DNA of 33,402 nucleotides from CAYVZU01 sp964455935 (GTDB taxonomy: Bacteria; Fibrobacterota; CAYVZU01): NCBI GenBank assembly GCA_964455935.1, contig CAYVZU010000029.1, forward strand, positions 1-33,402. Reading direction: 5' to 3'. Positions 23,287 through 31,209 of this stretch are shown here, piece after piece. Positions within the stretch are counted from its first letter, which is position 1. Every line of letters starts with the position of its first letter. A model generated the notes under the pieces. That model was not told where the DNA came from and searched no databases. It saw only the letters and a program-made list of their open reading frames with translations. A program made the position numbers and the translations under genes.

Positions 23287-24105
23287 ATGAAGTTTACTAA
23301 AATGCAAGGGTGCGGAAACGATTTCGTTCTGCTGAACGGATTCGAATCGGCTCCAACCGAGATTACGCAACTGGCCTTGCGCATGTGCAACCGCCGCTTT
23401 GGCGTGGGGTCCGATGGGCTGATTCTGGCTCTCCCCTCCAAGGTTGCAGAAGTCCGCATGCTCTTCCACAATCCGGACGGAACGGAAGCCGAAATGTGCG
23501 GAAACGGCATTCGCTGCCTTGCGCGTTTTGCCATGCACGAGGGACTGGTTCTGGGCAATCGGTTCCGCGTTGAGACCGGCGCGGGCATCAAGGAAGTCGA
23601 GATCCGCTGTAATCAGGTCCGCGTGGATATGGGTGCTCCTGTTCTGGAGCCCGGGAAGATGCCGGTCAACCATGCCGGTCCAAGCGCGGTGAATATTCCC
23701 CTTTGCGTTGAAAACCGGGAGTTTCGAGCTACGTGCGTTTCAATGGGGAACCCCCATTGCGTGATTTTTGAGCCGGCCATTACGGACGAACTGGTCCTGA
23801 CATGGGGACCCAAAATCGAACAGCATCCGTTGTTCCCCCGAAAGACCAATACCGAATTTGTTCAGGTCGTGAATTCGCGCGAGCTGCGCATGCGCGTTTG
23901 GGAGCGCGGCGCCGGCGAGACAATGGCCTGTGGAACCGGCGCGTGCGCCTCGGCGGTGGCCGCTGTTCTCAACGGCCATACCGAACGCGAGGTCACTGTG
24001 CATTTGCTGGGCGGCGATCTCCAAATCGAATGGCCCGAGGCCGACAACCGGATACGCATGACCGGACCAGCCGAATCTGTATTCGAAGGTGTGTGGCCGG
24101 ACTAG
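23287..24105 (+). CDS. dapF: Diaminopimelate epimerase
   Basis: DapF interconverts LL- and meso-diaminopimelate for lysine and peptidoglycan synthesis without a cofactor. The 272-residue protein has the catalytic cysteine pair: C71 in AEMCGNGIRCLARF and C215 in MACGTGACASAVAA. Other blocks are MQGCGNDFVLLNG, FGVGSDGLILA, HNPDGTEAEMCGNG and VSMGNPHCVIF. GGAGAG lies shortly before the ATG. Length and motifs are standard. Confidence 0.97.
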   Translation: MKFTKMQGCGNDFVLLNGFESAPTEITQLALRMCNRRFGVGSDGLILALPSKVAEVRMLFHNPDGTEAEMCGNGIRCLARFAMHEGLVLGNRFRVETGAGIKEVEIRCNQVRVDMGAPVLEPGKMPVNHAGPSAVNIPLCVENREFRATCVSMGNPHCVIFEPAITDELVLTWGPKIEQHPLFPRKTNTEFVQVVNSRELRMRVWERGAGETMACGTGACASAVAAVLNGHTEREVTVHLLGGDLQIEWPEADNRIRMTGPAESVFEGVWPD

Positions 24106-24148
24106 CGCCGAACCGCCCCTCGCAAACCTGCTTCCGCGGGAGTCACCC

Positions 24149-25243
24149 ATGGCCGATCCCCTGTTCGATCATTTGTCCATTGGACCGCTTGGGCTTCCCA
24201 ATCGAATCGTCCGATCAGCGACCCATGATTATCGCGCCAATTCCGACGGGAGCCCTAGCGCGGAGCAATTTGGAATCTACACGCAATTATCCCAACACGA
24301 CATTGGGCTGATTATTTCGGGGTTCTTGTATGTGGCGCCCAATGGCACCTGCGCACCCGGCCAGTTTGCTTTGCTGGACGATTCCGATCTCGCTTTGTTT
24401 CGCAGGCTGACCGCCGCGGTCCACGACAATGGAGGCCGCATTGTCGCGCAGCTCGCGCTGGGAGGACGCCAGTGCCGCAGAGAAACCAAATCCGCTCCGG
24501 CCGGTGTTCCATCAATGCTTCCCGGCGACAACCCCGGGGAATTGCGGGAAATGACTCCTGACGACATTGAACAGGCAATTCGGGATTTCATCCGCGCTGC
24601 CGGCCAGACCCGCGAAGCGGGGTTCGATGGAGTCCAGCTTCATGCGGCTCACGGCTATCTTCTAAGCCAGTTTCTCTCTCCTGTCACCAACAAACGAACC
24701 GACGAATGGGGCGGGTCGATCGAAAACCGGGCGCGAATCCTTGTACGGACAGTCCAGGGCATCAAATCCAAAACCGGCGCATTTCCGGTTTTGGTCAAAC
24801 TCAACGGGGATGACGGCGGAATTCCGGGCGGGCTCACGATTGATGACAGCACCAAAGCCGCTTGCCTTCTGGAGCACGCCGGACTCGATGCGGTGGAAGT
24901 AAGCCGTGGAATGAAAGGCAGCCCGCAGCCAACCGTCGTAAACAGCATCAATACGCCGGAAAAGGAAGCCTACCTTCTCCCGCTTGCGGCAACAATGAAA
25001 AAGCACCTTTCGATTCCCGTCATTTCGGTGGGAGGATTTCGAAGCGCCGCGGTCATGCGTCAAGCTCTCAGCTCCGGGGTTTGCGATCTGGTCTCGTTGT
25101 CCCGGCCTTTCGTCTGTGAACCCGATCTGGTGCAGAAGCTGAAAGCCGGAAAACAAAAGGCCGATTGCATTTCCTGCAGCCGCTGCTTTAACCCGCGTGG
25201 AATCCGGTGCGCGATTAAAAAGTCACCGGTTGACCAAAGCTGA
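24149..25243 (+). CDS. Old Yellow Enzyme family NADH:flavin oxidoreductase with C-terminal Cys cluster
   Basis: This 364-residue FMN-binding TIM-barrel enzyme has the family blocks PLGLPNRIVRSATHDY, HAAHGYLLSQFLSPVTN with the substrate-binding His pair, and NKRTDEWGGSIENRARI, then VISVGGFRS near the phosphate-binding loop. The C-terminus reads CISCSRCFNPRGIRC (CxxCxxCx7C), like the [4Fe-4S] ligands of the trimethylamine-dehydrogenase/dienoyl-CoA-reductase branch, but the NAD(P)H-binding domain that those proteins carry is absent. The ATG at 24149 has GGGAG upstream; a longer frame to 24089 overlaps dapF. Its stop shares a base with the next start (TGATG), so it is coupled to the PLD-like gene. 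The substrate is unknown. Confidence 0.88.
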   Translation: MADPLFDHLSIGPLGLPNRIVRSATHDYRANSDGSPSAEQFGIYTQLSQHDIGLIISGFLYVAPNGTCAPGQFALLDDSDLALFRRLTAAVHDNGGRIVAQLALGGRQCRRETKSAPAGVPSMLPGDNPGELREMTPDDIEQAIRDFIRAAGQTREAGFDGVQLHAAHGYLLSQFLSPVTNKRTDEWGGSIENRARILVRTVQGIKSKTGAFPVLVKLNGDDGGIPGGLTIDDSTKAACLLEHAGLDAVEVSRGMKGSPQPTVVNSINTPEKEAYLLPLAATMKKHLSIPVISVGGFRSAAVMRQALSSGVCDLVSLSRPFVCEPDLVQKLKAGKQKADCISCSRCFNPRGIRCAIKKSPVDQS

Positions 25244-25758
25244 TGCGCATCATCCGGAACCGCGAAATTTATCAGGAGGTTGTTGCCAACGGAATCCTGA
25301 AGGCCTCGCGGTTTGTGTGGATCGCCACGGCCAACCTCAAGGACCTCCACATCCGCGAGGGGAACCGTTACCATTCCATCCTCGACAAGTTCGCCGCCAT
25401 GGCCAATCAGGGTGTTTCGATCCGCATCATGCATGCATCCGAGCCCTCGGGTCCCTTTCGCGAATCATTCGACCGCCATCGCGAACTCATCCGGGGCGAT
25501 GTTGAATTTCTCCTCTGCCCTCGGCTACATTTCAAAGTTGTCGTCGTGGACGGCCGTCTTGCGTATACCGGAAGCGCCAATTTCACGGGCGCGGGTCTGG
25601 GTATCCGCAAGGAGAGCCGGCGCAACTTCGAGATCGGCATTCTCTTCGATGCCCAGAATTCAATTGAGGTCCTCATGAACGCCTTCGATCAGTTGTGGAT
25701 GGGGAAATTCTGTCCCGGCTGCGGCCGCCGCAGCGTCTGTCCCGAGCCCGTGGAATAG
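25243..25758 (+). CDS. Single-HKD phospholipase-D-like protein
   Basis: The 171-residue protein has one HKD motif: H96, K98 and D103 in LHFKVVVVDGRLAYTGSANF, followed by S111 and N113. Proteins of this size usually act as dimers in which two HKD motifs form one active site, as in Nuc-type nucleases. The C-terminus has CPGCGRRSVCPEP (C157, C160, C166), a possible metal knuckle. It has no signal peptide, so it should act in the cytoplasm. Its start overlaps the OYE-like gene and its stop abuts the maltokinase start (TAGATG), so the three genes form a coupled group whose common function is not evident. Nuclease or phospholipid activity cannot be told apart here. Confidence 0.82.
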   Translation: MRIIRNREIYQEVVANGILKASRFVWIATANLKDLHIREGNRYHSILDKFAAMANQGVSIRIMHASEPSGPFRESFDRHRELIRGDVEFLLCPRLHFKVVVVDGRLAYTGSANFTGAGLGIRKESRRNFEIGILFDAQNSIEVLMNAFDQLWMGKFCPGCGRRSVCPEPVE

Positions 25759-27051
25759 ATGGACCCCCGGCTTGCCCAAATGCGGGCTGTTCTGCCGTCC
25801 TACCGCTGGTTTCGCCGCAAAGATGCGGGAATCGCAAATCTTCGGATCCTCGATCAGGCCGCTCTTGGCGGTTTCTCCTGGGTTCTTCTGGAGTGCACCT
25901 ATACCGACGGCGCACAGGACAGATACTCGGTCGGCTTTCAAGGCCTGGAGCCGTCGGAAACGGAATGGGTCGGCGGTTTTCTTTGTGGATTGGACGCACA
26001 CGGCAGAATTGCCACGGCCGGCGGTGGTACAATAAAGGCCAAATGGGCAATGCCGCTACCCGAGTCGGCCCGGCAAACACCGCGCTCCCTTGCCGGGGAA
26101 ATGTCGAATACCCTGGCTCTGCTGGGGTCCTCCGTGGCGGCAAAAATTCTTCGCACCCCGCTGGCGGGCGTGAATCCGGAAATCGAGATGCTCGAACATT
26201 TGTCGCAGGCTGGTTTCCCTCATATTCCCCATTTTCTGGGTCACGCGGGCTATTTCGATCCCGCCGGAGAGCGCTTTGAACTTATTCTGTTCATGGAGTT
26301 CGTCTCCGGCGCTCAGGACCTGTGGAAAGTTTTCCAGAAACAATTATTGAATCGCTGTTACGATCAATCCCTAAGCACCGTGAGAAGGATTGGCGAGGTC
26401 CTGGCTCAACTGCACCGGCTTCTGGCAACGGCCGATGGCGATTCATTCCGGCCGGAGCCGGTTGACAATGCATTCATCGGGCACTGGCTATCCCGGATGG
26501 GCGGAAGCATGGAGGAGGCAGCCCGGGCCGCCTCGGCGGAAACGGTGGAAAAGCTTAATCGGGTTTTCAACCATATTTCTCGCAATGCCCCGCGCTTTCT
26601 AAACAGGGCCATGCGCATCCGCCAACATGGCGATTTCCATTTGGGCCAGATTCTCACATCGTCGAACAACAGCTTGTTCATCATCGATTTCGAGGGAGAG
26701 GTGCTTGCGTCGCCGCAGGAACGCCGCCAAAAGCACCTTCCGTTGAAAGATGCGGCCGGTTTGCTGCGATCGCTGCACTATGCCGCTCACGCGGTTCAGC
26801 GGCAGACCGGGACAAGGGATGATCTCCTGCGGAAATGGTACGGCGAGGCGCGGACGGCATTTCTCGATTCCTACCTGCCCCCGTCGGCTTCTCACGGGCT
26901 CCTGCCCTGCGATCCCTTGCCGCTTCTAGCGGCCCTGGAATTTGAAAAAGCGCTTTACGAGCTGCAATACGAAATTCAGAACCGCCCCGATTGGGTTTCA
27001 ATTCCCATCGAGGGCATTTCGGAAATCGCCAGTTTTCTTCTCCACGAATAG
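25759..27051 (+). CDS. Maltokinase-like sugar kinase (Mak/Pep2 family)
   Basis: Maltokinase phosphorylates maltose to maltose-1-phosphate with ATP, feeding the GlgE glucan route. The 430-residue protein has the family's N-terminal cap and a kinase part with MEMLEHLSQAG-like packing, the catalytic loop QHGDFHLGQILTS (around residue 290), metal-binding DFEGEVLA, and LPLKDAAGLLRSLHYAAHA. It is stand-alone rather than fused to trehalose synthase, and no treS, glgE or glgB gene is in the window. The ATG follows the PLD-like stop directly. An aminoglycoside-phosphotransferase-like fold is clear; maltose as substrate is inferred from family similarity. Confidence 0.85.
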   Translation: MDPRLAQMRAVLPSYRWFRRKDAGIANLRILDQAALGGFSWVLLECTYTDGAQDRYSVGFQGLEPSETEWVGGFLCGLDAHGRIATAGGGTIKAKWAMPLPESARQTPRSLAGEMSNTLALLGSSVAAKILRTPLAGVNPEIEMLEHLSQAGFPHIPHFLGHAGYFDPAGERFELILFMEFVSGAQDLWKVFQKQLLNRCYDQSLSTVRRIGEVLAQLHRLLATADGDSFRPEPVDNAFIGHWLSRMGGSMEEAARAASAETVEKLNRVFNHISRNAPRFLNRAMRIRQHGDFHLGQILTSSNNSLFIIDFEGEVLASPQERRQKHLPLKDAAGLLRSLHYAAHAVQRQTGTRDDLLRKWYGEARTAFLDSYLPPSASHGLLPCDPLPLLAALEFEKALYELQYEIQNRPDWVSIPIEGISEIASFLLHE

Positions 27052-27227
27052 ACTGCCTGGGAACCGTCCGGTCCAGCCATCTCATCCAAAGCCGGTTTTT
27101 GACCGCAAAAGGTCCCAACAGCGTTATGGAGTGATTCTCAAAGATTTGTTCCGTAATGGGCGGGCCCGTTGACGAAGCGAGGAAATGGGCCTACCCCATT
27201 GCGGCAAAGATGAAGGGCAACTGCTAT

Positions 27228-27252
27228 GGGGGCGATCCGGCGGATCGCCCCC
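27228..27252. terminator. Perfect 11-bp stem-loop in the convergent gap (candidate bidirectional terminator)
   Basis: GGGGGCGATCC and GGATCGCCCCC pair perfectly around a three-base loop (GGC). The element lies between the plus-strand maltokinase (ends 27051) and the minus-strand CBS gene (ends 27326). The plus strand continues TGTCTTTCT, a weak T-tract; the minus strand has none. A second hairpin AATGGG/CCCATT lies at 27184-27200. The remainder of the 274-bp gap shows no gene. Confidence 0.5.
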
Positions 27253-27325
27253 TGTCTTTCTGGAATGCTATTGCGCGGGCCCGGATAGAGCCGCGGCGCG
27301 CATTGCCGTTCCGATTGCGTTTTTG

Positions 27326-27751
27326 TCAGGCGTTTGTGGGTGTGGCACTCACCTCGCGAAGAATTTCGCCTGCCACTTCTTTCGAAGCTTGAGCGGCGAT
27401 GTCGCCCAGCGAAATGATTCCCACAATCCGGCCGGTCTCATCGTCCACCAGAAGGCGACGAACCTGACGGCTCTCCATCAGGCCGGCCGCATCCTCGATG
27501 CTGGCATCGAAATGGCAGATGATAGCGTTGGAGGTATAGCAGCCCTGGATCTGGGTTGTTCGAGGATCCAGTCCCTCGGCTATGGCCCGCACAACAATGT
27601 CGCGGTCCGTGATCATACCCAAAACCTTTCCATTATCGACAACGGGCAGGGCGCCGACATTGGTTTTGCGCATCCGGTCGGCCGCCATTTGCAGGGTTTC
27701 ATCCGGACGCACGGATTCCACTCCGGGCGTCATTACGTCTCTGACTTGCAT
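27326..27751 (-). CDS. CBS-pair domain protein
   Basis: The 141-residue protein is essentially two CBS domains in tandem: first VRDVMTPGVESVRPDETL with VGALPVVDNGKVLGMITDRD, then a second with VRRLLVDDETGRIVGIISLGDIA. Such stand-alone Bateman modules bind adenine nucleotides such as AMP or ATP and regulate partners. No catalytic domain or signal peptide is present. The ATG at 27751 has a strong GGAGGAG ribosome site. Neighbours (an esterase-like pseudoenzyme and GAPDH) do not define its partner. Confidence 0.92.
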   Translation of the reverse strand: MQVRDVMTPGVESVRPDETLQMAADRMRKTNVGALPVVDNGKVLGMITDRDIVVRAIAEGLDPRTTQIQGCYTSNAIICHFDASIEDAAGLMESRQVRRLLVDDETGRIVGIISLGDIAAQASKEVAGEILREVSATPTNA

Positions 27752-27847
27752 CGGACTCCTCCTTTTCTATGTGGTATGGTATCCCTCTGCGCAACCGTTC
27801 ATCGGCTTGCGTATTTTGGACGGCGCGCTTTTTTGGCCATAGGGCAC

Positions 27848-29173
27848 CTAAGCAGCGGCTCCGGAAACTTGGGCGACACCACGGGTCTGATTTGGTGCCC
27901 CGTCAAGCGGCTCAAGCGCCGACGTGAGATCGAAGTGAAGCACGGCATCGAACTGTTCGGGAAGAACGGCCTCGAAATAGTGGACCGAGTTCTCACGGTG
28001 GGGCAGGTACACGGGGCCAATCGCCCGCTGCGGACAGGCTTCAAGCAAATCGCCGGACCGGTCGCCTCGGCCCGGGATCAGGCAAAATGAGGGAACCCCG
28101 CTTGCGTGGAACAGGCCCTCGCAACTTTCCTCTTTGGCGGGTCGAATCCATTTGCGCTGCGGCTGGCTCGTCCAGCGCGGGGCTGCCGTTACAGTTCCGC
28201 CGAACGTCGTAAATCCGACAAGAACAGCATCCTGTCCGTGCCGCCGTTTGGCGAGCTGTCCCAGATTGATTTCCCCCCTGTCCGCCATTGCGGTCGCCAT
28301 CGCATTGCCAACGTGCAGGTTGTGTCCCCAAATCACGATTTTGGGCAGCCGATGCGATCCAATGTGGGCCGAGAGGGCTTCCAGAGAGGCGGCCATGCAA
28401 TGTCCACGCAGGTTCTTGGCCGGTATCCGGTCCGACAGCAGAGATTGGTAGAACTCAACCATGCGCTCCACGGCGCGGGCACTTTGGCCCAAGTGAAAAA
28501 GGTCGTCCTGGGGAACCGCGGGAAAGGCCAGGACGTCCCGGCAAAATTTCCGGCGTCGTTGAGCGATCCGGTCCGCCACGGCCGTTTGAAGTTCAGCGGG
28601 AATCACATTCGCCAGGTTCGCATCGCCCGAGTGACCGGGTTGTTCCAGGTCCGTAAAGTGCCGCCGGGCCGCTTCGCCCACCTCGGGCCCGCACGTATCA
28701 AGATCATCAATCGCCGATTCGGCGGCCCAGTCCTGGCCATAGAGGTCCAGCCCGCACAGGTACACCATCTCCTCGGGGGACTTCCCGCTGTTGTGCCGGC
28801 GCAGGGATTCAATGAAATCCAGCATCTCGTAATTGCGCCCTACCCAGGCGGGAAAGCTGGCGAAATCGCCAAGCGCCTCGAACCCATCGGTGTCCCTGTC
28901 CATCCAACGGACATACCCGTTGGCGCGAACCAGGGAAAGCCAGTCCGCCTCCAAAGCGACCGCCGAAAAGTTCTTCTCCTCGATGAGGCGGGTTGTGATC
29001 TGTCCGCGCGCATGGTGGAACTCCCGGCTGCCCAGCGTCGACCCGCCCAGCAGAACGTAAGAAGCATCCCCGATCCTGTCAAGCAGGACATCGTAATCGC
29101 CGGGTTCGCCCTGCAACGGAACGGCGGTTTCCCGCACGGTCTGGATCCAATGAAGGCGTCCGCTCTCGTTCAT
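27848..29173 (-). CDS. Erythromycin-esterase family protein lacking catalytic residues
   Basis: The 441-residue protein matches the EreA/EreB family over its length: SREFHHARGQITTRLIEE, VALEADWLSLVRANGYV and KIVIWGHNLHVGNAMA. In active members the first motif is LGEASHGTxEF, with Glu and His as catalytic residues (E43 and H46 of EreB). Here the same place reads LGGSTLGSREF (residues 42-52), so Glu is Gly44 and His is Leu47. E75 and the late His are kept. The protein is probably not an esterase of the usual mechanism and should not be read as macrolide resistance. The start ATG at 29173 is 13 bases after the gap stop; an upstream frame to 29239 overlaps gap. Confidence 0.85.
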   Translation of the reverse strand: MNESGRLHWIQTVRETAVPLQGEPGDYDVLLDRIGDASYVLLGGSTLGSREFHHARGQITTRLIEEKNFSAVALEADWLSLVRANGYVRWMDRDTDGFEALGDFASFPAWVGRNYEMLDFIESLRRHNSGKSPEEMVYLCGLDLYGQDWAAESAIDDLDTCGPEVGEAARRHFTDLEQPGHSGDANLANVIPAELQTAVADRIAQRRRKFCRDVLAFPAVPQDDLFHLGQSARAVERMVEFYQSLLSDRIPAKNLRGHCMAASLEALSAHIGSHRLPKIVIWGHNLHVGNAMATAMADRGEINLGQLAKRRHGQDAVLVGFTTFGGTVTAAPRWTSQPQRKWIRPAKEESCEGLFHASGVPSFCLIPGRGDRSGDLLEACPQRAIGPVYLPHRENSVHYFEAVLPEQFDAVLHFDLTSALEPLDGAPNQTRGVAQVSGAAA

Positions 29174-29186
29174 GGTGACCCCCGTT

Positions 29187-30194
29187 TCAGTGCGCCGGCG
29201 CCAGCAGGCCAAGGGCTTCGCGGACCATTTGGCTTGCATAGCCCCACTCGTTGTCGTACCAGCTCATGATCTTGACCAGGTTTCCATCCACAACCTGAAT
29301 CAGGTCCAGATCGACGATGGACGCGTGCGGGTCCTTCAGGATATCGGACGACACCAGGGGTTCATCGGCAACGGCCAGAATTCCGCGGTAACGATCGCTG
29401 CTGGCCTCTTCCCGGAATACGGCGGTAATTTCCTTGACCGAGGTGGGCCGCTTTGTGATAAATGTGATATCGGATATGGAGCCGCTGGCCACGGGCACTC
29501 GAATCGCAATGCCATCGAACTTTCCCCGGAATTCCGGAAGCGCCTTGGTGGTCGCACGAGCCGCCCCGGTATCGGTGGGCACTAGGTTGATGGCGCCCGC
29601 CCGGCCGCGGCGCGGCTTTTTGTTGGGGCCATCCACGAGTTGCTGGCTCGAGGTATAAGCATGCACCGTGGTCAGCACCGCTTTTTCAACCCCAACACGC
29701 CGCCCCATGATTTCCACAACCGGCGTAATGCAATTGGTGGTGCAGCTCGCACACGAAATGCTCGTCTGCCCCACGCCCTGCTGCTGATTGACCCCATACA
29801 CAACCGTGACCATCTCCTCCCCTTTGGCCGATGTCGAAAGGATGGCGTGTCTGGCTCCGGCTTTGATATGCTTGTCCAATCCCGCTTTATCGGTGAACCG
29901 GCCCGTGCACTCAAACACCAGGTCCACACCCATCGCCGCCCAGGGAAGCAGGGCCGGGTCCTTTTCGGCCAAAACGCGAATCTCGCGGCCGCCCACGATC
30001 ATCCGGTCGGATTCTACAACGGACACGGACCGGTCGTAACGCCCATAGACCGAATCGTACTTGAGGAGATAAGCCAGATTGGCCGCGGGAGTCAGATCGT
30101 TCACCGCGACAAGCTCCAGCGTCGGTGTATCCATCAGAATCTTAAGCGTGGCCCGGCCAATTCGGCCCAAGCCATTGATCGCAACCTTGGCCAT
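29187..30194 (-). CDS. gap: Glyceraldehyde-3-phosphate dehydrogenase, type I
   Basis: GAPDH oxidises glyceraldehyde-3-phosphate to 1,3-bisphosphoglycerate with NAD(P)+. The 335-residue protein has the Rossmann start VAINGLGRIGRATLK, the catalytic cysteine C151 in SCASCTTNCITPV, the active-site His in TTVHAYTSSQ and the C-terminal SWYDNEWGYASQMV. The ATG at 30194 has AAGGAG at good spacing; a longer frame to 30224 is unlikely. NDL at positions 32-34 suggests NAD use. No other glycolytic gene is adjacent. Confidence 0.97.
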   Translation of the reverse strand: MAKVAINGLGRIGRATLKILMDTPTLELVAVNDLTPAANLAYLLKYDSVYGRYDRSVSVVESDRMIVGGREIRVLAEKDPALLPWAAMGVDLVFECTGRFTDKAGLDKHIKAGARHAILSTSAKGEEMVTVVYGVNQQQGVGQTSISCASCTTNCITPVVEIMGRRVGVEKAVLTTVHAYTSSQQLVDGPNKKPRRGRAGAINLVPTDTGAARATTKALPEFRGKFDGIAIRVPVASGSISDITFITKRPTSVKEITAVFREEASSDRYRGILAVADEPLVSSDILKDPHASIVDLDLIQVVDGNLVKIMSWYDNEWGYASQMVREALGLLAPAH

Positions 30195-30299
30195 ATCGGA
30201 CTCCTTGGCAAACCTGTGTTCCATGGCGGAATATCCGGCGAGCGGAGCAGGCGGATTCTTTATCGGAAGAAAAGCAGCAAGGGCAATGCCACAGTCTTG

Positions 30300-30941
30300 C
30301 TATTGGTATGTTTGGTCCGGCTCCATAATGGCCGTGCCATTCTCCATTCGACCGACTCCAGCGCCAAAGTAATCCGGTTCATTGCCCGGTCTCCACTTGA
30401 TGTTGCATCCCAGCGATGGGTTCTGAACTTCGGGCGGATCGTCGCCCGTTAAAAGCGCCGACAGGGCCGCACGAAGATCCGCGCCGGTTACGGGCTTGTT
30501 GTTGCCTGGCGTGCTGTCGTCAAAGCGGCCGCGGTAGAAGAGCCGCTTTTTTGAATCGAACAGAAAAAAGTCAGGGGTGCAGGCCGCTCCATAGGACTTG
30601 GCAACGCTTTGCGTTGAGTCGAACAGGTAGGGAAAGCTGAACTGATGGTCTTGGGCGAATTTTTTCATTTGCGCCGGCCCATCTTCGGGAACCAGCGAAA
30701 TATCGCTTGAACTGATGGCAAGCGCGGCCACGCCCTGTGCCTGATACTCTCGGATCAGATGAACAGCCCGGTACATGATTGTCCGAATAAACGGACAGTG
30801 GTTGGCAATGAAGAGGATTAAAAGCCCTTTCTGCGGCTCGATATCGCGCAGGGCCAGATCTTTTTCTGTGACCACATCCCGGAGCACAAAGTCCGGTGCT
30901 TGGGTCCCGAGCGGAACCATGATTGAAGCGGTTTCTACCAT
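30300..30941 (-). CDS. Thioredoxin-like redoxin (AhpC/TSA-like family)
   Basis: The 213-residue protein has a thioredoxin fold: APDFVLRDV, LILFIANHCPFIRTI with C49, and KSYGAACTPDFFLFD with C121 and the cis-Pro. It has no CxxC; NHCPF replaces it, as in a branch of redoxins annotated as thioredoxin-family proteins, so C49 and perhaps C121 would be the redox residues. No signal peptide is seen. The ATG at 30941 follows GGAGG by four to five bases. The last 40 residues (SLGCNIKWRPGNEPDYFG) are typical of this branch. The reducing partner and substrate are unknown. Confidence 0.85.
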   Translation of the reverse strand: MVETASIMVPLGTQAPDFVLRDVVTEKDLALRDIEPQKGLLILFIANHCPFIRTIMYRAVHLIREYQAQGVAALAISSSDISLVPEDGPAQMKKFAQDHQFSFPYLFDSTQSVAKSYGAACTPDFFLFDSKKRLFYRGRFDDSTPGNNKPVTGADLRAALSALLTGDDPPEVQNPSLGCNIKWRPGNEPDYFGAGVGRMENGTAIMEPDQTYQ

Positions 30942-31209
30942 TTTTCCTCCGGTGTTCACTGCTTTGTACATTGAGTGCAAGCGCAATGACCATGCCGAAG
31001 CCGGAGCTGAGTAAGGCGAGCGCTGAAGCCTGATTGCTCCAACGGCAGTCGTGTGTTTCGAGGTGGGGGTAAACGGTGACCGCTATTTGCAGCGGTTAAC
31101 CGCAGCATTTGGATATGGAAAGCACCCGCCTGAGCGGCTTTATCTGTGCGCGGCAACTTTCGCGCAGTGAAGCGCCGCACCTGCTTAATGCCAACCGACA
31201 GCTTGTCTT
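30942..31209. other. Intergenic region between lacI-type gene and redoxin, with palindrome GCGGTTAACCGC
   Basis: These 268 bases contain no gene I can support. A perfect 12-base palindrome (31092-31103) lies about 150 bases before the redoxin start, and ACCGCT upstream (31079-31084) can pair alternatively with AGCGGT inside it. A TGCGCG/CGCGCA stem (about 31146-31165) lies just downstream of the lacI-type stop, without a T-tract. One or both may be regulatory or terminator elements. Confidence 0.4.

Noticed and set aside
27185..28090. 301-codon plus-strand open frame across the CBS gene
   Set aside because: It is antisense to a clear CBS-pair protein and crosses the hairpin region; composition is not protein-like.
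27848..29173. Macrolide resistance gene
   Set aside because: Catalytic Glu and His of the erythromycin-esterase motif are replaced, so resistance activity is not supported.
28106..29269. 387-codon plus-strand open frame opposite the esterase-like gene
   Set aside because: The minus-strand product has family motifs; this frame has none and no ribosome site was seen.
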